DNA of 64,000 nucleotides from Stratiformator vulcanicus (GTDB lineage Bacteria; Planctomycetota; Planctomycetia; Planctomycetales; Planctomycetaceae): NCBI RefSeq assembly GCF_007744515.1, contig NZ_CP036268.1:2581712-2645711 (forward strand), in the 5' to 3' direction. Made by a program: the position numbers and the translations under genes. Shown here piece after piece: positions 9,435 through 17,497 of the stretch (its first letter is position 1; each line of letters begins with the position of its first letter). The notes below the pieces were generated by a model, which was given only the letters and a program-made list of their open reading frames with translations, was not told the DNA's origin and did no database searches.

Positions 9435-9888
9435 TTGCCTGCAGGGACCGCTCTGCGAAACGGGCGGCTCCAAGGCGGCTAACGATCTTGCCTCCGCCTG
9501 CGAGTCGCTCAACGCCTTCGGCGATATGAAGGTCGAAGACTTCGCCGCCTTCCTCAAGCTGGCCGAGCATTACAAACGCACCGGCGAGGTCCCCGTCACG
9601 GCGGGCCGCAAGAAAGTGACGAAAAAGGCCGCTGATCCCGAGCGGATTAAAAAAGCCGCGCAAACGGTGAGCGACCTCTATGAAAAATCAATCGACCGCA
9701 GCCTCGACTACGCCACGATCGAAGCCGAGCTGAAAAAGATCAACAAAGACCTCTCCGCACCAGAAATGAAAACCCTCTGCAAAGAGGTCAACATCGCCAC
9801 GGTGCCCAAGACAAAGAAGGACGCATTCGAGGCGATTAAGGGGCGAATCTTTGACCGGAAACAGAGTTTTGAGCGGACTGCGTTTTGA
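9403..9888 (+). CDS. Unknown helical partner of the ParA-like ATPase
   Basis: A 161-residue protein I do not recognise. ATG 9403 lies inside the end of the ParA-like gene (32-base overlap, different frame), the usual sign of tight co-translation. The N-terminal half (1-65) is moderately hydrophobic and helical; a lysine-rich stretch (about 66-85: GRKKVTKKAADPERIKKAA) precedes a second helical part (86-150). The Lys-rich segment could bind nucleic acid or the ATPase. Codon use resembles that of the ParA gene and differs from the AT-rich gene downstream, so these two genes seem to have one history and the next gene another. Confidence 0.72.
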   Translation: MKVQHLLNYLSCLQGPLCETGGSKAANDLASACESLNAFGDMKVEDFAAFLKLAEHYKRTGEVPVTAGRKKVTKKAADPERIKKAAQTVSDLYEKSIDRSLDYATIEAELKKINKDLSAPEMKTLCKEVNIATVPKTKKDAFEAIKGRIFDRKQSFERTAF

Positions 9889-9920
9889 GCGGGTGGCTGA
9901 GTCGATTTAAATATATTTTA

Positions 9921-9965
9921 TTGTCTGCAATTTCACTCTGAAATTTTCAGGACTATTGTAGACAA
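9921..9965. promoter_or_regulatory. Nested inverted repeats before the conflict-like gene (candidate operator)
   Basis: An outer imperfect inverted repeat pairs TTGTCTGCAAT (9921-9931) with ATTGTAGACAA (9955-9965), with one mismatch. A perfect inner palindrome CTGAAATTTTCAG lies at 9938-9950. They sit in the only very AT-rich spacer here, 34 bases before ATG 10000 and just after a TTTAAATATATTTTA stretch that could hold a promoter. The layout resembles a repressor site, but a structured 5' leader is also possible. Confidence 0.5.
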
Positions 9966-9999
9966 CCAACAAATGTTGGTCCGACCTAAGAAGGCAATA

Positions 10000-11310
10000 A
10001 TGGCGAATACTCGATTTTCGCAGCATTTTGAATTAGAAAAGTCTCAGGCTGATTTGGAATTCGTTGACATACCGCTGAATACTGATATTCGGCTATATGT
10101 GGATCCGTATGCTTTCGCAATAAGTAACGACAATTGGTACATAGAGTGTAACAATTCGATCGTCGGTTTTTTCAATAGCCTCATTAAGTGTATTCGGACC
10201 GGCAACAATCGTATTGGACTGGAAATGCTAGGAGGTTGTAGAGAACCAAATGAAACCCATTTAGGTCAGTCAACTGCCAGTCCACGTGGACGAGGCCTCG
10301 GTCCTGAAAAGGGCCGAGTCTTATACAAGAGCCTTTCAGAAAGCGAGGCTGCAAAGACTGGATTCCTAGAAGACCTGAATGACTGCGAGCTTATGATTCC
10401 GGGATTCGGGCCAGATACGATTTCGGATATATCTATCAACATTATTCGAGGGCACTTGGTTAGTTTTACACAGAATCAATGCAAATTGCATGGCATTCCT
10501 TCGCAGAGAGTTCGTGCTGGAAAAATTTGGAATCCTGCCAAATCGCAATGGGAATCTCACTTCTCCTCACTTCCAGTTGTGGCAGATGAGCCGTTGCTGC
10601 TGGTTCCGAGGGACGCTGTTCGAATAGAATCGTCGGTTAGCGCTAAGAAATTCGAGGCCCGGGCTATCGATTTTCTTGTACAAGAGAATCTTGACGCGCA
10701 CACTTCATTAGTTCGCGTCCTGAAAAATGGCGAACGTGTTGTGCATAAGAAGACCATCAAAGAGGAGGTTATTCAAAAGAGAATTCAGCAAAAAGAATTG
10801 CAAGGTCTAAAAGGATTCTTGTTTGATTTTGCACGCGAGCACCCTGAAGTGCTCGTTGACTACAAACGTGAAGCTATCGAGAGATCGCAACCGGTTCCGG
10901 TTGATCAGCTTTCAATTATTGTGAATAACTATTCGGAGGTAAGTGTCGAGATGAGCGGCGATAATGCGAATTTTGTTGGTGGAGACAATATGGGTGGAGT
11001 TGTCGGGAGTGGTCAAATTAATGCTCATGATATCACTGCATTCAAGGGGCATATTGAACAGTCCCAGATTTCAGAAGATGCCCGCGAGGCACTTCTGAGC
11101 GCTCGTCAAGAGGTCGAACAATTAGTAATTTCTGAGGGTGAGAAAACCGATATTTGTGATGACATAGGTAAGATGACTTCCGAACTCGAAAACGCTGAAC
11201 CAGATTCTGGACGTATCAGCACAATATTTGATCGAATCAACAAGATGGCTTCCTCGGTTGGTGCTATCTTAAAGGGGATCGCCGCTGTCGCATCCGCGAT
11301 AGATGTGTGA
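10000..11310 (+). CDS. Conflict-system-like protein: unknown N-domain, Gly/Asn linker, C-terminal hydrophobic helix
   Basis: I start at ATG 10000, preceded by TAAGAAGG, rather than at ATG 9973. The 436 residues split into an unrecognised N-terminal domain (1-190; conserved-looking [20 protein letters not shown] at 82-101 and SFTQNQCKLHGIP at 155-167), a charged middle (210-300), a Gly/Asn/Val-rich segment (319-345: SGDNANFVGGDNMGGVVGSG), a helical region (355-410) and a hydrophobic terminal helix (about 415-434). Such Gly/Asn linkers followed by a helical tail are common in bacterial immunity-type proteins, where the tail may attack membranes; that role is inferred here. The gene is strikingly AT-rich (about 38 percent GC in the sampled 60 bases from 10021, against a far GC-richer ParA gene), which suggests transfer. 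Confidence 0.7.
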   Translation: MANTRFSQHFELEKSQADLEFVDIPLNTDIRLYVDPYAFAISNDNWYIECNNSIVGFFNSLIKCIRTGNNRIGLEMLGGCREPNETHLGQSTASPRGRGLGPEKGRVLYKSLSESEAAKTGFLEDLNDCELMIPGFGPDTISDISINIIRGHLVSFTQNQCKLHGIPSQRVRAGKIWNPAKSQWESHFSSLPVVADEPLLLVPRDAVRIESSVSAKKFEARAIDFLVQENLDAHTSLVRVLKNGERVVHKKTIKEEVIQKRIQQKELQGLKGFLFDFAREHPEVLVDYKREAIERSQPVPVDQLSIIVNNYSEVSVEMSGDNANFVGGDNMGGVVGSGQINAHDITAFKGHIEQSQISEDAREALLSARQEVEQLVISEGEKTDICDDIGKMTSELENAEPDSGRISTIFDRINKMASSVGAILKGIAAVASAIDV

Positions 11311-11743
11311 CGGGGGCGGCTCGCCCCCGCTGTGAGCGGTCTGTTCCGTTATTGCGAAGTATCTTCTACTCAATGATCAAGGCGGAATCCAATGCCCCGC
11401 CGTCGAACGTTTAACACCCCGGGCACGCTCACGAGCTCACATTTCCCTGCTTCCGACGGCTGCCTCTACTGAGCCGCGAGCGCACCTGCTCGTGGTTGGC
11501 CGAATCGATCGATGCCGCCCGCGAACGACTCGAGTTCCATCTTTGGGGCGACGTCTTCATGCCCGAGCACGTTCACCTGATCGTGAAGCCGTCGGCACCC
11601 GATTACGATATGGGTTCCATCCGAACTGCCATCAAGTCACCGGTCTCGAAGAGAGCCGTCGGACTGGTTCAATAAACGCCGGAGGTGGATGGAAGTGTGC
11701 AAGAAGCAAGCGGACAACCAGATGCGGGGGCGAGCCGCCCCCG
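11311..11743 (+). mobile_element. 433-bp RAYT-derived element A (deleted, non-autonomous)
   Basis: The element is bounded by a 19-base hairpin CGGGGGCGGCTCGCCCCCG (11311-11329) and its exact reverse complement (11725-11743). It holds the N-terminal half of a REP-associated tyrosine transposase from ATG 11392, including MPEHVHLIV with the His-x-His motif, but one C is missing near 11425, shifting the frame. The C-terminal half is deleted, so the sequence jumps from the SPVSKRAV region to the tail after the stop. It begins directly after the stop codon of the preceding gene. It has the same length and organisation as element B (14455-14887). Confidence 0.82.
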
Positions 11744-11929
11744 GCACCCGGCCGGAATAAGTGGTGGAAAATGATCGCGCTTGGGGTGTTTTTGGCATCG
11801 GGACTGGAAAGTCCTTGACGGGGAGGTTCCCATGGGCGAACGATTTGATTGGTTGATTTCGGCAGGGCGGCTACGCGTCTTCAGGGATGAGCCAGGAAAC
11901 CACCGACCTCCGACCTGACTTCGTCGCTC
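11744..11929. other. Spacer upstream of the kinase gene
   Basis: This is the rest of the 619-base gene-free stretch after element A. I see no convincing ORF, terminator or clear promoter. The kinase ATG at 11930 has no strong ribosome binding site. Confidence 0.5.
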
Positions 11930-14365
11930 ATGACCGAGGACCACGCATCCAGCTCTCAGGGTACCCAAGGCAACCCTGACTTTGGTGATACGGTGGCGCC
12001 GGTGCCTTCGACTTCGCATTCCACCGCGACGGGCGGAGAGCAATTAGACGCCACGTTTGTGGTTCAAGGGGGTGTGGAAGTCGATGAGTTCGGGGCCGGC
12101 ACCAAGCAGGAACGTGACATCGCCTTCGGTGTGACGGCACTCGAAAGCGGCAAGGTGACCGAGCGGCAGATCGCGAAAGCGGTTTCCGACTGGACGATTC
12201 ACGGGCACGAGTCGCTCGCGGGTCATCTGATGGGCAAGGGTCTGCTCGATCCGGCAGTGCGACAGGAGCTGGAAGCGTCTGCGGCGACACGTCTTAAGAA
12301 CGTGGGGAACAGCATCGCTCCAGCCGATCGACTTTCCGCCAGTGGTCTGGGCTCGCTCCTGCTGGTCGACCGCTTGGACAAGCAAGGTCGCGTTTCGAAG
12401 TTACTGGGCATTGCGAATTCGGCGGCCGTCACGATTGATGACGATTCGCGCCGCTTGAATTCCCGTTTCCGTCTGCTGCGTAAGTTGGGACAGGGCGGGT
12501 TGGGGACGGTCTGGCTGGCCAGTGACGAAAGCCTGCGACGACTCGTGGCGATTAAAGAAATTAATCCCGCCGCGCAACATGATGAAGCCGCCATCGCCCG
12601 CTTTAAACGAGAAGCCGAGGTGACGGGACGGTTGGAACATCCCGGCATCGTGCCGATCTATCAATTCGGGACTGACGAATCAACGGAGCGGTATTTTTAT
12701 GTGATGCGGTTTCTAGGTAAGCAAACGCTGCAGGATGCGATTGCCGAATACCACGAGCGCCGGGAAGCGGGGCATCACGATCCAATGGACCTGCACCGGT
12801 TGCTGACGGCCTTCGTTAGTATCTGCCAGTCGGTCGCGCACGCCCATTCGCGAAAAATTATTCATCGTGATTTAAAGCCGGAGAACGTCGCGCTCGACAA
12901 CTTCGGTCAAGTGGTGCTGCTTGACTGGGGTCTGGCCAAATTAAATGACGAGACGGGACTGTTTGAACTGGCCGGTTCGATGTCTTCGGACGATCCGCAC
13001 GACTCGGGCGCGACCGTGGCCGGGCAGGTGCTGGGCACGCCGATGTACATGGCCCCGGAGCAGGCGGCCGGGCGTATCGACGAGATCGACGAACGGACCG
13101 ACGTATTCGGTTTGGGAGCGATTCTCTTCGCTATTCTGACGGGAGCGGCGCCGCACGAACGCTCGCGCGAGGCCGCCAGCGCCGCGGGTCGAATGGCGGA
13201 GCTTTTTAGTTCCATCGTCAGTGATCCCGTTCCCGACCCGTTGCTATATGACCCGGAATTGCCCGCCGACCTGCGGGCGATTTGCATGAAGGCGATCGCC
13301 AAGAAACGGTATCTCAGATATGAGACAGCCGAGGCGCTGGCCGACGATATTCAGCGTCAAATGGCGGGGGAGCCTGTCCGAGCGTATGAGGAACCGGCAT
13401 CGAAACGCATTCAGCGTTGGATCGGCGATCATCCGCGGCTGTCGCAGGCGTTGGGAGTGGTGGCCGCAATATTACTGGCGATCGTTTTCCTTGCTGCCGT
13501 GAAAACCTATCAGGACGGCGTGACCGCCGAGCGGGATCGCTTTGCGGCCATCAAGGCCGATGTCCGTGAGATGGAAATTAATCTGCGCTCGGATGCGGAC
13601 GACTTAAGTAAGGCGGTGCGGTTTATGTCCGACCTGCCGCCGATCGGCGCGCTGATCGATCTTGAAAATCAACGGGCGTCCGCGGACGCCGCCGAGGGTC
13701 GTGATGTGTGGCGGCGTCGGCTGGGGTCCATCTATAGCGGGCTATTAAAGTCGACACCGACCTGTCTGTCGGTCACCTTCGGTAAAGTCGACGAGGTCAC
13801 GTTTGATGAAATCGTCCGCGTGGAGCGCGGCTCGTTCGCGGGGGGGATTCCGCAGGTCCTTCCGGAAAGCCGCCTCGCCAGCTTTCCCATTGATAAGGCC
13901 GGCCTACTGGTGCGTTCCTTAAAGCCGGGCGAAGTCCTGGTGCTTGATCGCACGGTATTAACGGTGCCTGAAGCCGTTTTCAGCCGCGACCACCTCGTCT
14001 TAGTCGCGGGGACTCCGATCTACGATCAGGCCACCGGCGAAGTCTTCGGTATTGTGGCGATCGAATCCAACCTCGAACGGATGGTTCGCGAGTTAATCAG
14101 CCGGGTCGTGCGGCCGACCGAGCGGGTTCTGGTCCTCGACAGCAAGAATCACGTGCGAATCGATTATCAGGAGGCGACGGGCTTTCGAGAGATTCCCGAA
14201 CAGGTACGGGGGGAAGCGGTCGTGCCGGCACTCGACGGGTTCCTGAAGCAGACGGTCGACACGGAGTTTTCCGATAAGCGGGATATTTACGCAGTCAAAA
14301 TCCGCTTCGATCCCCGCCAACCCGACTCGGTCATCACGCTGGTGCTGATGAATGCGGAGGGTTAA
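11930..14365 (+). CDS. Receptor-like Ser/Thr protein kinase with C-terminal Cache-like sensor
   Basis: An 811-residue protein. Residues 1-180 are a non-catalytic N-terminal region with a helical part (60-125). The Hanks-type kinase domain (about 180-480) shows LGQGGLGTV (186-194), catalytic Lys209 in VAIKE, HRDLKPEN (312-319), DWG instead of DFG (332-334) and APE (375-377). One transmembrane helix lies at about 506-524. The remaining 285 residues would be outside the cytoplasm and resemble a Cache-type sensor: helix KTYQDGVTAERDRF, then strands ending in LVLVAGTPIYDQATGEVFGIVAIE, a classic PAS/Cache core strand. Kinase activity looks intact. The gene lies between RAYT elements A and B, which are direct repeats that could recombine and delete it. 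The ligand is unknown. Confidence 0.88.
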   Translation: MTEDHASSSQGTQGNPDFGDTVAPVPSTSHSTATGGEQLDATFVVQGGVEVDEFGAGTKQERDIAFGVTALESGKVTERQIAKAVSDWTIHGHESLAGHLMGKGLLDPAVRQELEASAATRLKNVGNSIAPADRLSASGLGSLLLVDRLDKQGRVSKLLGIANSAAVTIDDDSRRLNSRFRLLRKLGQGGLGTVWLASDESLRRLVAIKEINPAAQHDEAAIARFKREAEVTGRLEHPGIVPIYQFGTDESTERYFYVMRFLGKQTLQDAIAEYHERREAGHHDPMDLHRLLTAFVSICQSVAHAHSRKIIHRDLKPENVALDNFGQVVLLDWGLAKLNDETGLFELAGSMSSDDPHDSGATVAGQVLGTPMYMAPEQAAGRIDEIDERTDVFGLGAILFAILTGAAPHERSREAASAAGRMAELFSSIVSDPVPDPLLYDPELPADLRAICMKAIAKKRYLRYETAEALADDIQRQMAGEPVRAYEEPASKRIQRWIGDHPRLSQALGVVAAILLAIVFLAAVKTYQDGVTAERDRFAAIKADVREMEINLRSDADDLSKAVRFMSDLPPIGALIDLENQRASADAAEGRDVWRRRLGSIYSGLLKSTPTCLSVTFGKVDEVTFDEIVRVERGSFAGGIPQVLPESRLASFPIDKAGLLVRSLKPGEVLVLDRTVLTVPEAVFSRDHLVLVAGTPIYDQATGEVFGIVAIESNLERMVRELISRVVRPTERVLVLDSKNHVRIDYQEATGFREIPEQVRGEAVVPALDGFLKQTVDTEFSDKRDIYAVKIRFDPRQPDSVITLVLMNAEG

Positions 14366-14454
14366 CGGGCAACGGAATTGGACTAGGGGCAACATCTTAA
14401 CGACTATCTCTTGACGGCTATTTCTTTAGCATCCGGTCGAGTTCCGCCGGGTGC

Positions 14455-14887
14455 CGGGGGCGGCTCGCCCCCGCAGTGAGCGCGCTGTACCCGCATTGCA
14501 AACTATCTACTCCCAATGATTAAGGCGGAACCCAATGCCCCGCCGTCGAACCTCTAACACCCCCGGGCACGCTCACGAGCTCACGTTCTCCTGCTTCCGA
14601 CGGCTGCCTCTACTGAGCCGCGAGCGTAACTGCTCGTGGCTGGCCGAATCGATCGATGCCGCCCGCGAACGACTCAGGTTCCATCTTCGGGCCTACGTCT
14701 TCATGCTCGAGCACGTTCACCTGATCGTGAAGCCGTCGGCACCCGATTACGATATGGGTTCCATCCGAACCGCCATCAAGTCACCGGTCTCGAAGAGAGC
14801 CGTCGATTGGCTCGATAAACGCCGGGGGCGGTTGGCTGATGTGCAAGAAGCAATCGAGCGACCAGATGCGGGGGCGAGCCGCCTCCG
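14455..14887 (+). mobile_element. 433-bp RAYT-derived element B (deleted, non-autonomous)
   Basis: The head hairpin CGGGGGCGGCTCGCCCCCG (14455-14473) and the inverted tail hairpin (14869-14887, one mismatch) bound an element exactly as long as element A. The transposase frame from ATG 14535 reads RRRTSNTPGHAHELTFSC, then LEHVHLIVKP and SPVSKRAVDWLD before the internal deletion. The deletion appears to join codons GAT TGG CTC GAT in the middle of the gene to the GAC TGG CTC GAT near its end, as seen intact in element C. The matching Tyr and C-terminal half are gone, so this copy cannot encode an active transposase. Confidence 0.83.
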
Positions 14888-14990
14888 GCACCCGGCGAAA
14901 TGTTCCAAAAAAGACGTGGACGTGCAACCCGGGGGACATGATGCTGCGAACTGTAACTGTGAGCCGTTCGCCCAAACGCCCTGCCCTTAA
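14535..14990 (+). pseudogene. Truncated REP-associated tyrosine transposase (Y1_Tnp) in element B
   Basis: The first about 95 residues match the N-terminus of RAYT transposases (PGHAHELTFSCFRRLPLL, then YVFMLEHVHLIVKP with the HUH-type His-x-His). After SPVSKRAVDWLD the frame runs through the element tail and beyond the terminal hairpin into unrelated sequence. Full-length relatives are about 180-220 residues, with the catalytic Tyr in the missing part. The usual Pro before Glu-His-Val-His is Leu here. Confidence 0.75.
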
Positions 14991-15014
14991 TTCAGTCAGT
15001 GAGAAGGTGTTAGA

Positions 15015-16094
15015 ATGATCTTCCTTCAGCGTAACGCTGTATTCGCATTGGTGAGTGGTCTTTCCGTCTTGGCGGCTCTGTCGCAAAATGCCCAATCCCA
15101 ATGCCCCGAGATAGTAGAGGTTCCCCGCTTCCTCACTACCAACGAAAGCATACGCGACACATTTCGTGTTGTGCCTGATGAGGGCTCGCGGTCGGAGGAA
15201 ATCGTCGTCAAGGTTGTCCAAAAAAATAAAGTCACTGATGCGAGCCCCGGGTGCGTGGTTTTTAACCATGCAAACTCACGGTGGGAGAGGCCAGCAGATG
15301 CACTCATATTTCCAGGTCGCGGGTTTCCAAAGGGGTTCCGCTTCGAGTTCGACCCGTCGAGAGAAGTCAATATTTCGAAAGGATATAAGCTTGATAGCAA
15401 GACTGCGTATACCTTGGGGATCGTCAATCGGTCAGAGAAAGTCGAGCCAGCGTTTTATTACGCTGGAACATATTGTAGGGACTCCAAAGAATTCCGGTGC
15501 TTCCAAGGTCGTTCGAAGGGAAAGGATGTGAAACAAGAGCAGTTCAAATTTGATTGGAAGGTCGCGGAAGTTACTCAAGCGGACATTCCGCTCCGAATTC
15601 GGACTGAGGGTGATCGGAAACTCTTTTTTGTCGACGAAGCTATCGAAATCGACGTGCATATCTCAAACCTCTCCGATCAGCAACTATCCTTACGGCGAGA
15701 CTCTCTTTCAGGCCCGATCGCGGCAATGCGACTGTCTCAGGCTTATTTTGGCAAGGCAAGCGACTGGAGTGGAGAGCGTGATGCGAGCTCCGTTGCAGAC
15801 TACGATGCAGGTGAGCCTACCAACCCCTTCTATGCTGAACTTGCGATGCTTACAGATAAGGGATTTGGCGTAAGAATGCTTCGCAATGAAGGTGTTAAGG
15901 CGATTTCCATCCATCCAAGGTCGTCGATTTTGCTAACCGTCAAGCTAACGGATTTTTACAACATACAAGAGCTGGGAGATTGGGCTCATCTAGAGTGGCA
16001 ACTTGAGGGTGTGCACAAGGACGGATCAGCGTGGAAGGCCGCAGCTGGCCTTACAATATACCTCCAGTGGAGAGAGAAAGCCGAGAACAACTGA
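15015..16094 (+). CDS. Secreted protein of unknown function
   Basis: A 359-residue protein with a signal peptide (about 1-28, ending QNAQSQ) that I do not recognise. After it come a mixed region with two cysteines in CRDSKEFRCF (about 155-164) and a C-terminal half (about 200-350) that looks beta-rich and Ig/CARDB-like (VDEAIEIDVHISNLSDQQLSL; SSILLTVKLTDF). Proteins of this outline often bind partners at the cell surface. GAGAAGG precedes the ATG by seven bases. Base composition is AT-richer than the kinase gene, and it sits between RAYT elements B and C, so it may be part of an acquired segment. Confidence 0.68.
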   Translation: MIFLQRNAVFALVSGLSVLAALSQNAQSQCPEIVEVPRFLTTNESIRDTFRVVPDEGSRSEEIVVKVVQKNKVTDASPGCVVFNHANSRWERPADALIFPGRGFPKGFRFEFDPSREVNISKGYKLDSKTAYTLGIVNRSEKVEPAFYYAGTYCRDSKEFRCFQGRSKGKDVKQEQFKFDWKVAEVTQADIPLRIRTEGDRKLFFVDEAIEIDVHISNLSDQQLSLRRDSLSGPIAAMRLSQAYFGKASDWSGERDASSVADYDAGEPTNPFYAELAMLTDKGFGVRMLRNEGVKAISIHPRSSILLTVKLTDFYNIQELGDWAHLEWQLEGVHKDGSAWKAAAGLTIYLQWREKAENN

Positions 16095-16520
16095 ATGATT
16101 TCAGCGAGTTCCTATGCATCGAACTTCTTGCCCGACAGAGCGTGTGGCTGGGCCAAAGATTTGTTGCTTTATCCGTTGACGACTCGACACGAATGCTAGC
16201 TGACTATACTGGTCTAGTACTGGCAGATCCACGTGATTTATATAGATGACAGGTTCCAGCAATCTCGCCGCTTGCCGGGGGCGGCGCGCCCCCGCAGTGT
16301 GCGGTTCGTTTCCTTATTGCACAATATCCACTCCTTGAATTTAAGGTGGAATCAAGCAGCCCTCCGCCGCACCTTCAAGGCGCCGACAGAACCAGAGTAC
16401 CGGCACCCACGGGCAACTCCGACACCCGGAGCTACATGCAACTAACTGTGTCAAGACGTACCCGGTACGATTTCAACCAAATTCTTTCCCACGGCAATCA
16501 TTCTCGATTCGGTGGTAGAT
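16095..16520. other. Gene-free stretch holding the head of RAYT element C
   Basis: Apart from the terminal hairpin CGGGGGCGGCGCGCCCCCG at 16276-16294 and about 100 bases that still resemble the heads of elements A and B, nothing is recognised. The transposase start region is degenerate here (16350-16400). Confidence 0.6.
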
Positions 16521-17354
16521 ATGCGATGTGTTGCGATTGCAGTTGCAATAAGCCTTGTCGGCGCGGGCGCGATTGCCAGCGACGAATCACCGGCTCTTGC
16601 GGAGTTCGATCGATTTCACGGAGTCAGGTCAGTTGAAGATGGAAAACCGTGCGTTGATTGCAAGTTGACCCTGCGTGTGGCAACTTCGGCGGAAAATAGC
16701 TATTTCACTTCCGGCTATCAACTCTTCGACATTTTGCCCGCAAACAGTAGTTCACTTTTTAAATCACCGTCTATTGCACAAGCCAAGTTCTCAAGGAAAT
16801 CTGTACCGATCGAAGGATTATTGGTTGACGGAAAAATCGATCACTACAGCTTCTCGGCAGTACTGGGCACCATCGAGGAAGGAAGCGAGTTTGTGCTCCC
16901 CGATGGCTCACAGTGGACGGCGCAGAAGATTGAAGTTGACGCTGGTGGCGTCGAGTTCAACGTAACATCGCCCAGTTGGAACTTCTCATCCGACGAAGAC
17001 GTGGCAACTGACCTGTTGGAGCTTCCCGTCGACTCCAGCATCACTATTTTGCATGAAGAGTCATCCAAGGTGTGGGTTAGTAAAGCCCTATTCCATACGA
17101 CGCTGGGAGTTTCACGCCGCCTCGTCGACGGCCGCTTCTTGACGGACGTGAAGATTTCAGTACCGGTCCGTAATGAAAGTGCGGCTGGACGAAAATCCGT
17201 CAAGAGGAACTACTTCGACATTGAGGATGGTGACGTGATTGAGCTATTCCCCGGCATCAAACGGGTCGTCAAGACAGTTGTTGCGTCTTCCCCCTCAAAA
17301 GGGGTCCGAGGAAAGGTCGTGATTGCGTCTATGACTCAAGGAAACGGATCTTGA
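16521..17354 (+). CDS. Secreted protein of unknown function inside element C
   Basis: A 277-residue protein; I use ATG 16521 rather than the GTG nine bases earlier. Signal peptide about 1-19 (VAIAVAISLVGAGAIA). The rest is strand-rich with no family I can name. A region near 175-265 (IEDGDVIELFPGIKRVVKTVVAS, and earlier LPDGSQWTAQKIEVDAGGVEF) gives two similar units ending in a V-V-hydrophobic strand, suggesting two related beta domains. CVDC at about 46-49 might bind metal or form a disulfide. The gene lies between the ends of RAYT element C. Confidence 0.62.
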   Translation: MRCVAIAVAISLVGAGAIASDESPALAEFDRFHGVRSVEDGKPCVDCKLTLRVATSAENSYFTSGYQLFDILPANSSSLFKSPSIAQAKFSRKSVPIEGLLVDGKIDHYSFSAVLGTIEEGSEFVLPDGSQWTAQKIEVDAGGVEFNVTSPSWNFSSDEDVATDLLELPVDSSITILHEESSKVWVSKALFHTTLGVSRRLVDGRFLTDVKISVPVRNESAAGRKSVKRNYFDIEDGDVIELFPGIKRVVKTVVASSPSKGVRGKVVIASMTQGNGS

Positions 17355-17369
17355 AATTTGAGTGACGGC

Positions 17370-17494
17370 GGGTGGCTGGGGACAGGCGTTTTCGCCTGCC
17401 CTAAGTCGAGCGCGTTTGAAGATAACCCCTCCAGCAAGGCCGCGTTACCCCGCGCTCGCCGGGGGCGGTTCTGCGAGACCGTCCCCAGCCACCC
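17370..17494. repeat. 125-bp inverted-repeat insert
   Basis: Perfect 14-base arms GGGTGGCTGGGGAC (17370-17383) and GTCCCCAGCCACCC (17481-17494) enclose 97 bases that include a small hairpin CAGGCG-TTTT-CGCCTG (17383-17398). It abuts the transposase fragment at 17498. It looks like a MITE-type or REP-type element of a different family from the hairpins bounding elements A to C. Confidence 0.65.
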
Positions 17495-17497
17495 CCC

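Noticed and set aside
7968-9888. A plasmid-type partition locus or an integrative element
   Set aside because: There is only a ParA-like protein. I found no ParB, no repeated centromere-like sites, no integrase and no attachment-site duplication.
11492-11818. Open frame inside and beyond element A (and its twin near 14636)
   Set aside because: It is an out-of-frame reading of the transposase remnant; the in-frame reading gives the recognisable MPEHVHLIV motif.
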